Origin: Arachnia propionica
GTDB lineage: Bacteria > Actinomycetota > Actinomycetes > Propionibacteriales > Propionibacteriaceae
DNA length: 64,000 nucleotides
Direction: 5' to 3'
NCBI RefSeq assembly: GCF_037055325.1
Contig: NZ_CP146373.1
Coordinates: 2,790,001-2,854,000, forward strand
Shown: one piece after another, positions 1 to 8,754 of the stretch
Layout: the number at the start of each line of letters is the position of its first letter
Numbering within the stretch: the stretch's first letter is position 1
Notes under the pieces: generated by a model
The model's database searches: none
Seen by the model: only the letters and a program-made list of their open reading frames with translations
Told to the model about the DNA's origin: nothing
Translations under genes and position numbers: made by a program

Positions 1-91
1 GTTTGCCCACGACCTCGACCAGGAACGCCTGGCGGCTGCACTGGCTGTCGAGTTCGACGACCTGCCGCCCGGGAAAGAAACGAAAGGATGA
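1..91 (+). CDS. 3' end of an unidentified gene (partial)
   Basis: The frame starting at base 2 is open from the window edge to a TGA at 89-91 and encodes 29 residues, ending in DLPPGKETKG. It sits five bases upstream of the next start codon, and its last codons (GAAACGAAAGGATGA) provide the ribosome-binding site of that gene, so the two are probably cotranscribed. Too little is visible to name the family. Confidence 0.5.
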   Translation, partial: FAHDLDQERLAAALAVEFDDLPPGKETKG

Positions 92-95
92 ACCG

Positions 96-431
96 ATGGC
101 CACGGAGCTGGTATTGCTCAGCGACGTCCCCCTCACTGAGGAGGTGCACCACCGCGCGTACAAGCGACTGGGAATAACGGGGGAAATGCTCGAATGGCTC
201 GACGGCCAGGTCTGCACCCTGCACGACGAGACCGGACAACACATTCTCACGGTGCATGCCCCCATGGTGATCCACGATGCCCGGGAGGCAGCAGCTGCGC
301 TGGTGGATCCACCGGAGGCATTCGGGCTGTGGAGCGACATCATGGTGCCTTTTGACAACACGGAAAAAGGCCGCACAGTGGCCGAGGCGATCGCCGCCGA
401 GATCGGTGGCTTGATACGGGAAAGGATATGA
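96..431 (+). CDS. hypothetical protein in T7SS/polymorphic toxin locus
   Basis: A 111-residue protein starting MATELVLLSDV. The ATG at 96 is preceded by GAAAGGATG at a normal distance; an in-frame start at position 3 would overlap the upstream gene and is unlikely. No signal peptide, membrane segment or recognised catalytic motif is seen. It has mixed alpha/beta composition and ends in a helical EAIAAEIGGLIRER segment. It lies directly before the DUF6507-like gene and the toxin gene, so a chaperone or accessory role in toxin export is possible, but this is inference from position only. Confidence 0.7.
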   Translation: MATELVLLSDVPLTEEVHHRAYKRLGITGEMLEWLDGQVCTLHDETGQHILTVHAPMVIHDAREAAAALVDPPEAFGLWSDIMVPFDNTEKGRTVAEAIAAEIGGLIRERI

Positions 432-436
432 CTCTC

Positions 437-808
437 ATGACAAGTTGGAAGATTGATCCTGCTGGGGTGGAAAAGATCCTGACGGGCGTGGGAACCGAGC
501 AGGAGGGCCTGATCGCGGCATTGGGCGATGGAGAGTTCGAGGCGATTTTCACTGGGATCAGTGAAGCCGGCGGCCTGATCGCGAAGGTACCCGAAGCGTT
601 GCAGGCGTTGATGCAGAATCAGAAGTCGAATCTGCAAGCGGTCACGAACCGCGTCGCTGCCGGCGCGGCTGGGGTGAAGAACTCGGTTAAAGCCTACGCC
701 CTTGGTCAGGATGACATGGTCGGCGAGTTCCAACGCCAGATGTCGGTGTCGGCGTCGAGCGGCGACTTCTCCTATTTCGAAACCCACGGCTACAAAGATG
801 ACCAGTAA
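437..808 (+). CDS. DUF6507-like small helical protein
   Basis: A 123-residue, mostly helical protein beginning MTSWKIDPAGVEKIL, an N-terminus I associate with the actinobacterial DUF6507 family of small proteins encoded beside WXG100-type secreted toxins. An alternative ATG at 428 would overlap the previous gene by four bases; 437 fits the AAAGG upstream better. It has no signal peptide and no WXG motif. The position just ahead of the long toxin gene suggests a partner for ESX-type secretion, comparable to the small helical targeting factors of LXG toxins. The family assignment is from recognition and was not searched. Confidence 0.65.
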   Translation: MTSWKIDPAGVEKILTGVGTEQEGLIAALGDGEFEAIFTGISEAGGLIAKVPEALQALMQNQKSNLQAVTNRVAAGAAGVKNSVKAYALGQDDMVGEFQRQMSVSASSGDFSYFETHGYKDDQ

Positions 809-837
809 ATTCCAAAGCAAGAAGAAAGTGGTGCGTC

Positions 838-3800
838 ATGGGTGAGCAGCCGCAGTCGGGTGACGGGTTGGTGATACCGGAGGCATTTCCGTGCAAGAGT
901 AAGGATATTAATGCGGAGAATGTGAGGGCCGCCTCCGGAAAACTGAAGTCCATGGGACAAACGATTGATTCCCGGATGGATGCGATCGTTGGGTTGTGGA
1001 ATGGTTTACCGGCTGTGTATGTGGCTCCGGAAGCGGAGCAGGCGTATGGGTTGATGGCTCCGGCGGCGACGGCGTCGGAGACGATTAAAACGAAGTTTGA
1101 GAAGGCTTCTAGTGCGTTGGATGATTTCGCCGGTGCGATAGAACCGGTCAAGAGTGAGCTTGCAACATTGGAGCAGGAGGCTGCTTCGTTTCGTAGCGCC
1201 ACGTTGTCGGAGTATGGGGACAAGTGGCGGGATCATCAGGAGGTAGTGGATCGTAACAACGCGTTGTTGGGGCGTTACGCGAAGGTGGTGGAGACTCTCA
1301 CCACAGCGGCTGCTGCGTGCGCGAATACGATTAATGGGTTGCTGGATGGGGTAGAGCTGCCCGCGGTGGAGGGGATCTCGGCGGATGCGCTCATGCAGTC
1401 CGGGGAGATGATGCCCTGGGGCGCGCCGGTGGAGAAGAACCGTACACTGTGCGGAATCGGTGGGTCACGGGGTGGGAAACTTCGCGAAGAACACCTGGGA
1501 CGGTTTCAAGGCCATGGCTGGGATCGGTGCGGATGGGTCGTGGTCGTGGGAGAACGCTAGTAACGCGTGGGTGGGGGTTGGGGATTTCGCGTTGTCGGTG
1601 TGGGTGGCGAAGAATCCTGTGGTCGCGGCTGGGGTGACGCTTCTTGGAGGTAAGGATGGGGCCCAGTGGGTGGCGGATCGTTACAAGGTCGTAGCGAAGG
1701 CTGTCTCGGGGATGGTGGGTTTTGATTTGGATGCTCACCTTGAGGGTAGAGACGGATTCCATAAGTGGAAGAAAGACGGTGCCGTGTCCGCCGTGACTGA
1801 GTCTGTGCTCAATATTGCTTCTGCTCGTATCCCTGGCGCCGGACCGGTCAAGGGTGTTATCGGTGGTACCAAACTGGGTGCTGCGGCACTCGCAACGTTG
1901 AACCTGGCCACGCGTGCCGCGGACTATGCACTTCCTGGTGGTGGCTGGCTGATCCGAGGTGGAGTCAAGGTTGTTGATCTGGGATTGGAGCAGATCCAGA
2001 AACTTCGTTCCAAAACCTCTATTGACCTCACCGACACAGCAGCACCGGGGCCAGTGAAACCGGGGCCGCTCACTCCCAGCGGACACACCCCCAGTGGCCA
2101 CGGCGGCACTCCCCCACACACCACCACCAGCAACGGCGGCGGGGGTGGTGGTGTGTCGAAGTCTTCAGGACCGGGCCCTGACTTCCAACCACCCCACTCC
2201 CCTACCGGAGCGAGGCTGAACCCCCTCCACGGCCTAAACCTAGACGCCAACAACCCCACCACCACCGGCACCGGTAGCGGCTCCGCTGTGGGCACCGGTT
2301 CCGGTCACAACAACACCGGCCATGGGTCTGGTGCAGGCAGCGGTGCAAGTCATACCGGCACCACCAGCACAGGAACCGGCACCGGCACCGGCACCGGTTC
2401 CGGTACAGGTAGCGGCTCCGGTGCGGGCACCGCAGGCAGTAGTGGCGCAAGCCATGGCGGCACCAACAGTGGTAGCCCGCAACCCCACGCAAACACCGGC
2501 ACCAGCAACGGTTCCGGAAACAGTACGGGCGCCACCAGCACCAGTAGTGGCTCTGGGCACGCCAACACAAGCACCAGCACCGGCACTGGCTCCGCTGTGG
2601 GCACCGGTTCCGGGCACACCAGCACCGGCCATGGGTCTGGTGCAGGCAGCGGTGCAAGTCATACCGGCACCAGCAGTGGTAGCCAACAACCCCACATCAA
2701 CACTGGCAGCAGCTCCGGCACCGGTACTGGCTCCGCTGTGGGCGCCGGTTCCGGTCACAACAGCACCGGTCATGGGTCTGGTGCGGGTAGTGGTGGTGCA
2801 GGTCATAGTAGTGCGAACAGTGGCGCTAGCCAGCAGCCCCACGTGAACACCGGCAGCGGTCCACGTCCTGACCCGCTGATCGAGAAACCACGACCCCACC
2901 ACAACCCAGAAAACAACCCCACCAGCAACGGCGATACGGAATCCCCTACCAGCGGGAAGAACCCCGAACACCCCCACCCAAAGGATCTATCAACCCCAAC
3001 AACCAGGAACAATAACGGGGACACCCCACACACCCACCACGACCAGGAACACACCGGCCCCTCCAGTCGCGGGAACCCCCACGTACATGACGGCGATTCC
3101 ACACCAACCAACAACCACAACCCACCCACCAAACCCAGCCACTCCACTGATCCCGACCATCCCACCAGCCCGGAACACCCATCCCAGGCTGGTGACGGGT
3201 CGTCTCCTACAGGACAGAACACCAGCCCTGATGCGTCGAAGTTGCCTGATCCACCCACCGTGGAAACCTGGGATGGCAAAGAGATTCCAAACACACTACG
3301 CCCGGGCCAGGCCAAAGAAAGATTCGGAGTCGACTACACCGACGCGGATGTGAAACACGCCTACGACAACGCATTCGACCCAGTGAAGGGGGAACATGTT
3401 GACCCGCGTACCGGGGAACCACTCGTAGAGACCACCCGTGATGGACGAGGACGCGGCTGGGAGATGCGCTACGACCCAGCCACCAAGGATTGGAGTGCCT
3501 GGAACAAAGGCGACGGCTACGGGCGTGCAGGGAAACCTGTCGCGTTCCCCGACTACGATCCAGCGGTAGGGAAGACCTACTCCTCTGGTGATGGCCTGGC
3601 TCCCGGAGACCCCCATCCACACACCCCGCCCGAAACCCACAACCGAGCCACCGGAACACCAGGCGTGGAACACGTGAACCGAGGCAACACCAACGGCAAG
3701 GAGAACCCGAAAATAGAAAACTGGTTGAAATACCAGGAACAAATCACCGGCTGGAAACGCAACAACAAAGGCGAAATGCCCGAATACACACGCTACGACT

Positions 3801-4090
3801 CAAATGGCGAACCTGTGCGTATCGACGGGCGCACGTGGCGGGGACAACCCCCACAAGAAGTCTACCTCGACGCGAAACGCGGATACCAACGCGTCTACTA
3901 CGACCCCACCCACACCAAAGGCATGCAACAACAGCTGATTGATGAGGCGAAGAGGCAACGCAGGGTACTTCCCCCCGGTGCTAAACTGGAATGGCACATC
4001 TCCTCCAGAGAAGGAGCCGACGCCATCAGCAGGATCCTGGAAGACGAAGGTATCTACGACGTTGATGTGATCTACACTCCTGAAAGGTGA
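838..4090 (+). pseudogene. polymorphic toxin with C-terminal Tox-REase-5 nuclease, frameshifted
   Basis: Two overlapping frames make one gene: 838 to about 1443, continuing one frame over to the stop at 4088-4090. Skipping the A at 1444 restores an uninterrupted protein of about 1083 residues through the junction PVEKNR-HCAESVGHGVGNF. Residues ~1-200 form a helical WXG/LXG-like export domain. Residues ~200-390 include hydrophobic segments (e.g. VWVAKNPVVAAGVTLLGG). Residues ~400-795 are a Ser/Thr/Gly/His/Pro-rich linker. The C-terminus (~960-1083) carries KYQEQITGW and EVYLDAKRGYQRVYYDP, the pattern of the Tox-REase-5 restriction-endonuclease-fold toxins, where the acidic residue and Lys of LDAK are the likely nuclease site. 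It probably cleaves DNA of competitors. The immunity genes follow directly. The frameshift could be a true mutation or a sequencing error; with the shift, the N-terminal product would be 240 residues without a toxin domain. Confidence 0.8.
2279..2805 (+). repeat. imperfect direct repeats in the toxin linker
   Basis: Three copies of an ~80-bp sequence encoding GSAVG(T/A)GSGH...TGHGSGAGSG lie at about 2279-2362, 2588-2671 and 2729-2805, separated by simpler Thr/Gly/Ser repeats. Such repeats form the flexible linker between the export domain and the toxin tip. They are also sites where slipped-strand or unequal recombination could change linker length. Confidence 0.75.
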
Positions 4091-4098
4091 CCACGAAC

Positions 4099-4782
4099 AT
4101 GACCCACGATCTCGATGACATTTCCACACGCGGGTGTTGGACACGCCTCAACGAAACCCCGGAAGACATCGCCCGCATGTCCATGCATTTCATGAAAGAA
4201 TTCTCCACCCGAATCAAGACGGGCCCCTGGGAACCACTGGAGGGCGAATGGGACGGCACCGAGGAAGACTTGGTCACAGTGGTGAAGAACAATGCGGTAA
4301 AGACCGAGGAAGGCAAAATCAGCCGCGGCGCCGGATACAGCACAACATTGAACAATGACCGCGGCCCTTTGAACACCCACTTCAATGTTTCCGCCGGCGA
4401 GGACCAACTCTTCGAACAAGTCGCCTCACCTTGCTTCACACAGAAGTATTACCACTCGGAGCATGCGTCGGCGGGTGAATTGTGGGACGCATCGGTTCAC
4501 GCCGCCGTCACCGCCTTCGATCCCGCATTCGCCGTAGGCCAGGAAATGACCATTCTCATGATGACCCGCCAAGACGCCTGGGAAATCCCGTTCGGGTATC
4601 GGGTGTGGATCAACGACTGGGTCGGAACCGTCACCTCACACGCGGAAGGTTTGACCACCGAACGCCTCGGCAACGGCACCCTCATCAAAGTGCCCGACAC
4701 CTGGCCCGCACAACAAGTCGTCGACGCCCTCACCAAAACCTTCCAAACCAACAACCTCGACGAAGTCCCCATCGAATGGTGA
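4099..4782 (+). CDS. Imm52-like immunity protein, copy 1
   Basis: A 227-residue cytosolic protein beginning MTHDLDDIST, nine bases after the toxin stop codon. Its ribosome-binding site (GAAAGG) lies inside the toxin's last codons. Tox-REase-5 toxins are classically followed by Imm52 immunity genes of about this size, so the family call rests on partner identity and length more than on a motif I can verify. Conserved blocks shared with copies 2-4 include ASAGELWDASVHAAV, FGYRVWINDWVG and the C-terminal TWPAQQVVDAL. As the copy nearest the intact toxin tip it is the likeliest cognate inhibitor. Confidence 0.75.
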   Translation: MTHDLDDISTRGCWTRLNETPEDIARMSMHFMKEFSTRIKTGPWEPLEGEWDGTEEDLVTVVKNNAVKTEEGKISRGAGYSTTLNNDRGPLNTHFNVSAGEDQLFEQVASPCFTQKYYHSEHASAGELWDASVHAAVTAFDPAFAVGQEMTILMMTRQDAWEIPFGYRVWINDWVGTVTSHAEGLTTERLGNGTLIKVPDTWPAQQVVDALTKTFQTNNLDEVPIEW

Positions 4783-4821
4783 CACCGCCCCACACCCCCT
4801 AGAGGGGAAACAAGGCACACC

Positions 4822-5277
4822 ATGACAGCACTGACCACCAAAGAATTCACCACATGGGCCAACCGCCTCACAGGCCTCCCCTGGCCCATGACCACCGAGG
4901 AATTCGCAAAAATCGCGACACGCGAGTTCGGCTGGACCATCTTTGACGGTAAACAGGTGCTGGCCATCACTCTCCCGAATTATTCCGAACGCGTTTTTGT
5001 TGGAAAGACAAGCGAAGAGGAAGTTCGAAAGATTCATTTTCCGTTAGCTAGAACTAAAACGGAAAACCGAGATTCTGAAATAGAGTTGAATGATCTGTTT
5101 GCTAGCTATGCAAAAGTCGGCACAGAGACTTGGGGGAACCCAACCAAGACAGAGCATGGCCAAAAGCCTTTGATGACATGGACCCATCCGGCCAGCTGTA
5201 TACTGAAGATCGTCCGCACACGATCCTTGGTATTGTTCACCTTCTACACTCCACAAGGAGCCCGCTACTACGAGTAG
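4822..5277 (+). CDS. DUF6301-like protein, copy 1
   Basis: A 151-residue protein, MTALTTKEFTTWANRL at the N-terminus and FYTPQGARYYE at the C-terminus, 39 bases after immunity copy 1. It resembles the small actinobacterial DUF6301 proteins found in polymorphic toxin loci; this is from recognition. It has no signal peptide or membrane segment. It always follows the Imm52-like gene here, so it is probably a second immunity protein or an immunity partner. The ends are nearly identical among the four copies while residues ~45-130 differ strongly. Confidence 0.75.
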   Translation: MTALTTKEFTTWANRLTGLPWPMTTEEFAKIATREFGWTIFDGKQVLAITLPNYSERVFVGKTSEEEVRKIHFPLARTKTENRDSEIELNDLFASYAKVGTETWGNPTKTEHGQKPLMTWTHPASCILKIVRTRSLVLFTFYTPQGARYYE

Positions 5278-5294
5278 CCACCACACTCAAACAA

Positions 5295-5390
5295 CACATC
5301 CCCACCAGAGAAGGAGCCGACGCCATCAGCAGAATCTTGGAAGGCGAAGGTATCTACGACGTTGATGTGATCTACACTCCTGAAAGGTGA
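5295..5390 (+). pseudogene. relic of the toxin 3' end (copy A)
   Basis: This stretch is nearly identical to toxin bases 3995-4090 and keeps the reading ending in GIYDVDVIYTPER and the TGA, but nothing of the toxin upstream. It begins 17 bases after the DUF6301 copy 1 stop and ends nine bases before immunity copy 2. It still supplies the GAAAGG ribosome-binding site of the downstream gene, which may be why it persists. Confidence 0.85.
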
Positions 5391-5398
5391 CCACCAAC

Positions 5399-6082
5399 AT
5401 GACCCACGATCTCGATGACATTTCCACACGCGCATGTTGGACACGCCTCAACGAAACACCAGAAGACATCGCCCGCATGTCCATGCGTTTCATGAAAGAA
5501 TTCTCCACCCGACTTGAGACGGGCCCCTGGGAACCACTGGAGGGCGAATGGGACGGCACCGAGGAAGACTTGGTCACAGTGGTGAAGAACAATGCGGTAA
5601 AGACCGAGGAAGGCAAAATCAGCCGCGGAGCCGGATACAGCACCACATTGAACAATGACCGTGGCCCTTTGAATACCACCTTCAATGTTTCCGCCGGCGA
5701 GGACCGACTCATTGAACGAGTCGCGTCACCTTGCTTCACGCAGGATTTCTATCGCTCTAAGCATGCGTCGGCGGGTGAATTGTGGGATGCATCGGTTCAC
5801 GCCGCAGTTATGGCTTTCGACCCCGCATTCGCCGTAGGCCAGGAACGAGCCGTTCTTCGCATGACTCGCCGAGGCAGATGGAAGATCCCATTCGGGTATC
5901 GGGTGTGGATCAATGACTGGGTCGGCAAGATCACCACCCACGCGGAAGGTTTGACCACCGAACGCCTCGGCAACGGCACCCTCATCAAAGTGCCCGACAC
6001 CTGGCCCGCACAACAAGTCGTCGACGCCCTCACCGAAACCTTCCAAACCAACAACCTCGACGAAGTCCCCATCACATGGTGA
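5399..6082 (+). CDS. Imm52-like immunity protein, copy 2
   Basis: A 227-residue paralogue of copy 1, colinear over the whole length. Most changes fall in the middle and in the segment after DPAFAVGQE (RAVLRMTRRGRWKIPFGY instead of MTILMMTRQDAWEIPFGY). The start ATG at 5399 follows the toxin-tail relic at the same 8-base spacing as copy 1. It probably protects against a variant toxin tip no longer present in this window. Confidence 0.75.
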   Translation: MTHDLDDISTRACWTRLNETPEDIARMSMRFMKEFSTRLETGPWEPLEGEWDGTEEDLVTVVKNNAVKTEEGKISRGAGYSTTLNNDRGPLNTTFNVSAGEDRLIERVASPCFTQDFYRSKHASAGELWDASVHAAVMAFDPAFAVGQERAVLRMTRRGRWKIPFGYRVWINDWVGKITTHAEGLTTERLGNGTLIKVPDTWPAQQVVDALTETFQTNNLDEVPITW

Positions 6083-6137
6083 TGCCACCCCACCCACGAA
6101 CCGGAAAAGACAACCCCAGCAATACCTACAGCACACC

Positions 6138-6593
6138 GTGACAGCACTGGCCACCGAAGAATTCATCACATGGGCAAATCGCCTCGCGAACCTCCCATGG
6201 CCCATGACCCTCGAAGAATTCACCACAACAGCAGTCAAAGACTTCGGATGGACCACAACCGAAGGAAACCAGCGTTTCAGTGCTAATTTTTCGACCCATT
6301 CCGAGCATATCTTGCTCACCAAGAGAAATGGAACCGAAATTCGGAAATCATATTTTCCGCTAGCTAGATTGAAAACAGAAAATAGAGATTACCGAGCCCG
6401 ACTGAACGACTTGTTCGTCAGCTATGCGACTGCGGGATCGGAGGCATGGGGGGAGCCAATAAGGACAGAGCGCGGCCCGGAGCCACTGATTGCATGGAAG
6501 CATAATTCGGGTTGCATTCTGCAAATCATTCGCACCGACCCGTTGGCTTTGTTTACCTTTTATACCCCACAAGGAGCCCGCTACTACGAGTAG
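6138..6593 (+). CDS. DUF6301-like protein, copy 2
   Basis: A 151-residue paralogue starting with GTG at 6138 (GTGACAGCACTGGCC), 55 bases after immunity copy 2. The first ~40 residues and the last 12 match copy 1 closely, while the centre, including the basic/acidic pattern around SEHILLTKRNGTEIRKS, is diverged. Role as for copy 1. Confidence 0.72.
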   Translation: MTALATEEFITWANRLANLPWPMTLEEFTTTAVKDFGWTTTEGNQRFSANFSTHSEHILLTKRNGTEIRKSYFPLARLKTENRDYRARLNDLFVSYATAGSEAWGEPIRTERGPEPLIAWKHNSGCILQIIRTDPLALFTFYTPQGARYYE

Positions 6594-6610
6594 CCACCAC
6601 ACTCAAACAA

Positions 6611-6706
6611 CGCATCCCCACTAGAGAAGGAGCCGACGCCATCAGCAGAATCTTGGCGAAGGAGAAAATCTATGGCGTTGATGTGATCTACACTCCTGAA
6701 AGGAGG
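6611..6706 (+). pseudogene. relic of the toxin 3' end (copy B), stop codon lost
   Basis: It is homologous to toxin bases 3995-4090 but encodes ILAKEKIYGVDVIYTPER, and the sequence after PER is GGAGGCC instead of the TGA seen elsewhere. The change makes a stronger Shine-Dalgarno (AAAGGAGG) for immunity copy 3 and removes the relic's stop, showing that the relic is no longer under selection as toxin coding sequence. Confidence 0.82.
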
Positions 6707-6714
6707 CCACGAAC

Positions 6715-7398
6715 ATGGCCCACGATCTCGATGACATTTCCGTGTATGCGTGTTGGACACGCCTCAATGAAACACCGGAAGACATCGCCCGCATGTCCAT
6801 GCGTTTCATGAAAGAATTCTCCACCCAAATCAAACTGGATCACTGGAGGCCACTGAGGGATGAGTGGGACGGCACCGAGGAAGACTTGGTCACAGTGGTG
6901 AAGAACAATGCAGTAAAGACCGAGGAAGGCGAAATCAGCCGCGGAGCCGGATACAGCATCACCCTACTCAACGGCACTGACTCTTTGAACACCGATTTCA
7001 ATGTGCGAGCCGGCACGGAGCGACTCATCGAACGAATCGCTTCGCCCAAGTTTTCACAGGATTTCTATCACTCTGAGCATGCTTCGGCGGGCGAGTTGTG
7101 GGACGCATCGGTTCACGCCGCCGTTATGGCTTTCGACCCCGCATTCGTCACCGGCCAGGAAATGACCATCCTCATGATGACCCGCCGAGGCGGCTGGAAA
7201 ATCTCCTTCGGGTATCGGGTGTGGATCAACGACTGGGTCGGCACGATCACCACCCACGCGGAAGGTTTGACCACCGAACGCCTCGGCAACGGCACCCTCA
7301 TCCGAGTGCCCGACACCTGGCCGGCACAACAAGTCGTCGACACCCTCACCGAAACCTTCCAAACCAACAACCTCGACGAAGTCCCCATCACATGGTGA
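6715..7398 (+). CDS. Imm52-like immunity protein, copy 3
   Basis: A 227-residue paralogue starting MAHDLDDISVYACW. Its central region (QIKLDHWRPLRDEWDG and LLNGTDSLNTDFNVRAGTER) is shared with copy 4 but not with copies 1-2, so copies 3 and 4 form one subtype and copies 1 and 2 another. It is preceded by the strongest ribosome-binding site of the four. Confidence 0.75.
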   Translation: MAHDLDDISVYACWTRLNETPEDIARMSMRFMKEFSTQIKLDHWRPLRDEWDGTEEDLVTVVKNNAVKTEEGEISRGAGYSITLLNGTDSLNTDFNVRAGTERLIERIASPKFSQDFYHSEHASAGELWDASVHAAVMAFDPAFVTGQEMTILMMTRRGGWKISFGYRVWINDWVGTITTHAEGLTTERLGNGTLIRVPDTWPAQQVVDTLTETFQTNNLDEVPITW

Positions 7399-7438
7399 CA
7401 CCACCCCACACCCCCCTAGAGGGGAAACAAACCACACC

Positions 7439-7894
7439 GTGACAGCACTGACCACCGAAGAATTCACCACATGGGCCAACCGCCTCGCAGGCCTCCCCTG
7501 GCCCATGACCCTCGAAGAATTCACCACGACAGTGTCTAAAGACTTCGGATGGAATTTGGGCAACGGAGGGAAACACTTCATCGCCACTTTCTCAGGACAT
7601 GTCGAGCACGTGATGTTCAGCGTAAACGACAGGAATGAAATCGATGACGTGCTATTTTTCATAGCAAGAGGCAACCCGGGCGAGCGAGAGAATATTCTTT
7701 TACTGAATGATCTTTTTGTTGCATACGTTTCCGCTGGAACGAAGACTTGGGGAAAGGAAGCACAGAAAAGACTGGGAGAAGAGTCATCGGTTACATGGAA
7801 GATCCAGGACGATAAAATCCTGAAGTTGGAGCGCACCTCGAAGGTCATTGTGTTCACCTTCTACACCCCACAAGGAGCCCGCTACTACGAGTAG
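7439..7894 (+). CDS. DUF6301-like protein, copy 3
   Basis: A 151-residue paralogue with a GTG start (GTGACAGCACTGACC), 40 bases after immunity copy 3. N-terminal residues 1-35 and the C-terminal FYTPQGARYYE are conserved. The centre (GNGGKHFIATFSGHVEHVMF and following) is the most diverged of the four copies. The interval between immunity gene and DUF6301 gene matches copy 1, with the same CCCCTAGAGGGGAAAC sequence. Confidence 0.72.
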   Translation: MTALTTEEFTTWANRLAGLPWPMTLEEFTTTVSKDFGWNLGNGGKHFIATFSGHVEHVMFSVNDRNEIDDVLFFIARGNPGERENILLLNDLFVAYVSAGTKTWGKEAQKRLGEESSVTWKIQDDKILKLERTSKVIVFTFYTPQGARYYE

Positions 7895-7911
7895 CCACCA
7901 CACTCAAACAA

Positions 7912-8007
7912 CACCTCCCCGCCAGAGAAGGAGCCGACGCCATCAGCAGAATCTTGGCGAAGGAGAAAATCTATGGCGCTGATGTTATCTACACTCCTGA
8001 AAGGTGA
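7912..8007 (+). pseudogene. relic of the toxin 3' end (copy C)
   Basis: It is homologous to toxin bases 3995-4090 and encodes AREGADAISRIL, then KEKIYGADVIYTPER and TGA. It shares the AKEKIYG subtype with relic B, matching the pairing of immunity copies 3 and 4. It starts at the same 17-base distance from the preceding DUF6301 stop as the other relics. Confidence 0.85.
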
Positions 8008-8015
8008 CCACGAAC

Positions 8016-8699
8016 ATGACCCACGATCTCGATGACATTTCCACACGCGGGTGTTGGACACGCCTCAGCGAAACCCCGGAAGACATCGCCCGCATGTCCA
8101 TGCGTTTCATGAAAGAATTCTCCACCCAAATCAAACTGGATCACTGGAGGCCACTGAGGGATGAGTGGGACGGCACCGAGGAAGACTTGGTCACAGCGGT
8201 GAAGAACAATGCAGTAAAGACCGAGGAAGGCAAAATCAGCCGCGGCGCCGGATACAGCATCACCCTACTCAACGGCACTGACCCTTTGAACACCGATTTC
8301 AATGTGCGAGCTGGCACGGAGCGGCTCATCGAACGAATCGCTTCGCCCAAGTTTTCACAGGATTTCTATCACTCGGAGCATGCTTCGGCGGGTGAATTGT
8401 GGGATGCATCGATTCACGCCGCCGTCATAGCTTTCGACCCCGCATTCGTCACCGGCCAGGAAATGACCATCCTCATGATGACCCGCCGAGGCGGCTGGAA
8501 GATCCCGTTCGGGTATCGGGTGTGGATCAACGACTGGGTCGGAACCATCGCCACCCACGCGGAAGGTTTGACCACCGCACGCCTCGGCAACGGCACCCTC
8601 ATCAAAGTGCCCGACACCTGGCCCGCACAACAAGTCGTCGACGCCCTCACCGAAACCTTCCAAACCAACAACCTCGACGAAGTCCCCATCACATGGTGA
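8016..8699 (+). CDS. Imm52-like immunity protein, copy 4
   Basis: A 227-residue paralogue most similar to copy 3, but with the copy-1-type start MTHDLDDISTRGCWTRL, so it looks like a recombinant of the two subtypes. It is intact. It is the last immunity gene of the tandem array. Confidence 0.75.
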   Translation: MTHDLDDISTRGCWTRLSETPEDIARMSMRFMKEFSTQIKLDHWRPLRDEWDGTEEDLVTAVKNNAVKTEEGKISRGAGYSITLLNGTDPLNTDFNVRAGTERLIERIASPKFSQDFYHSEHASAGELWDASIHAAVIAFDPAFVTGQEMTILMMTRRGGWKIPFGYRVWINDWVGTIATHAEGLTTARLGNGTLIKVPDTWPAQQVVDALTETFQTNNLDEVPITW

Positions 8700-8754
8700 C
8701 ACCACCCGACCCGTAAACCGGAAAAGACAACCCCAGCAATACGTACAACACACC

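Noticed and set aside
1443-1450. Programmed +1 frameshifting as the explanation of the toxin break
   Set aside because: No slippery sequence, stop codon or stimulatory structure is apparent at the site. A one-base insertion or sequencing error is simpler.
2202-3315. Long opposite-strand and shifted frames over the toxin linker (Cys/Trp- or Gly/Thr-rich)
   Set aside because: Low-complexity GC-rich DNA keeps all frames open. The + frame ending at 4090 has the Tox-REase-5 domain and joins the export domain; the others have no ribosome-binding site or plausible composition.
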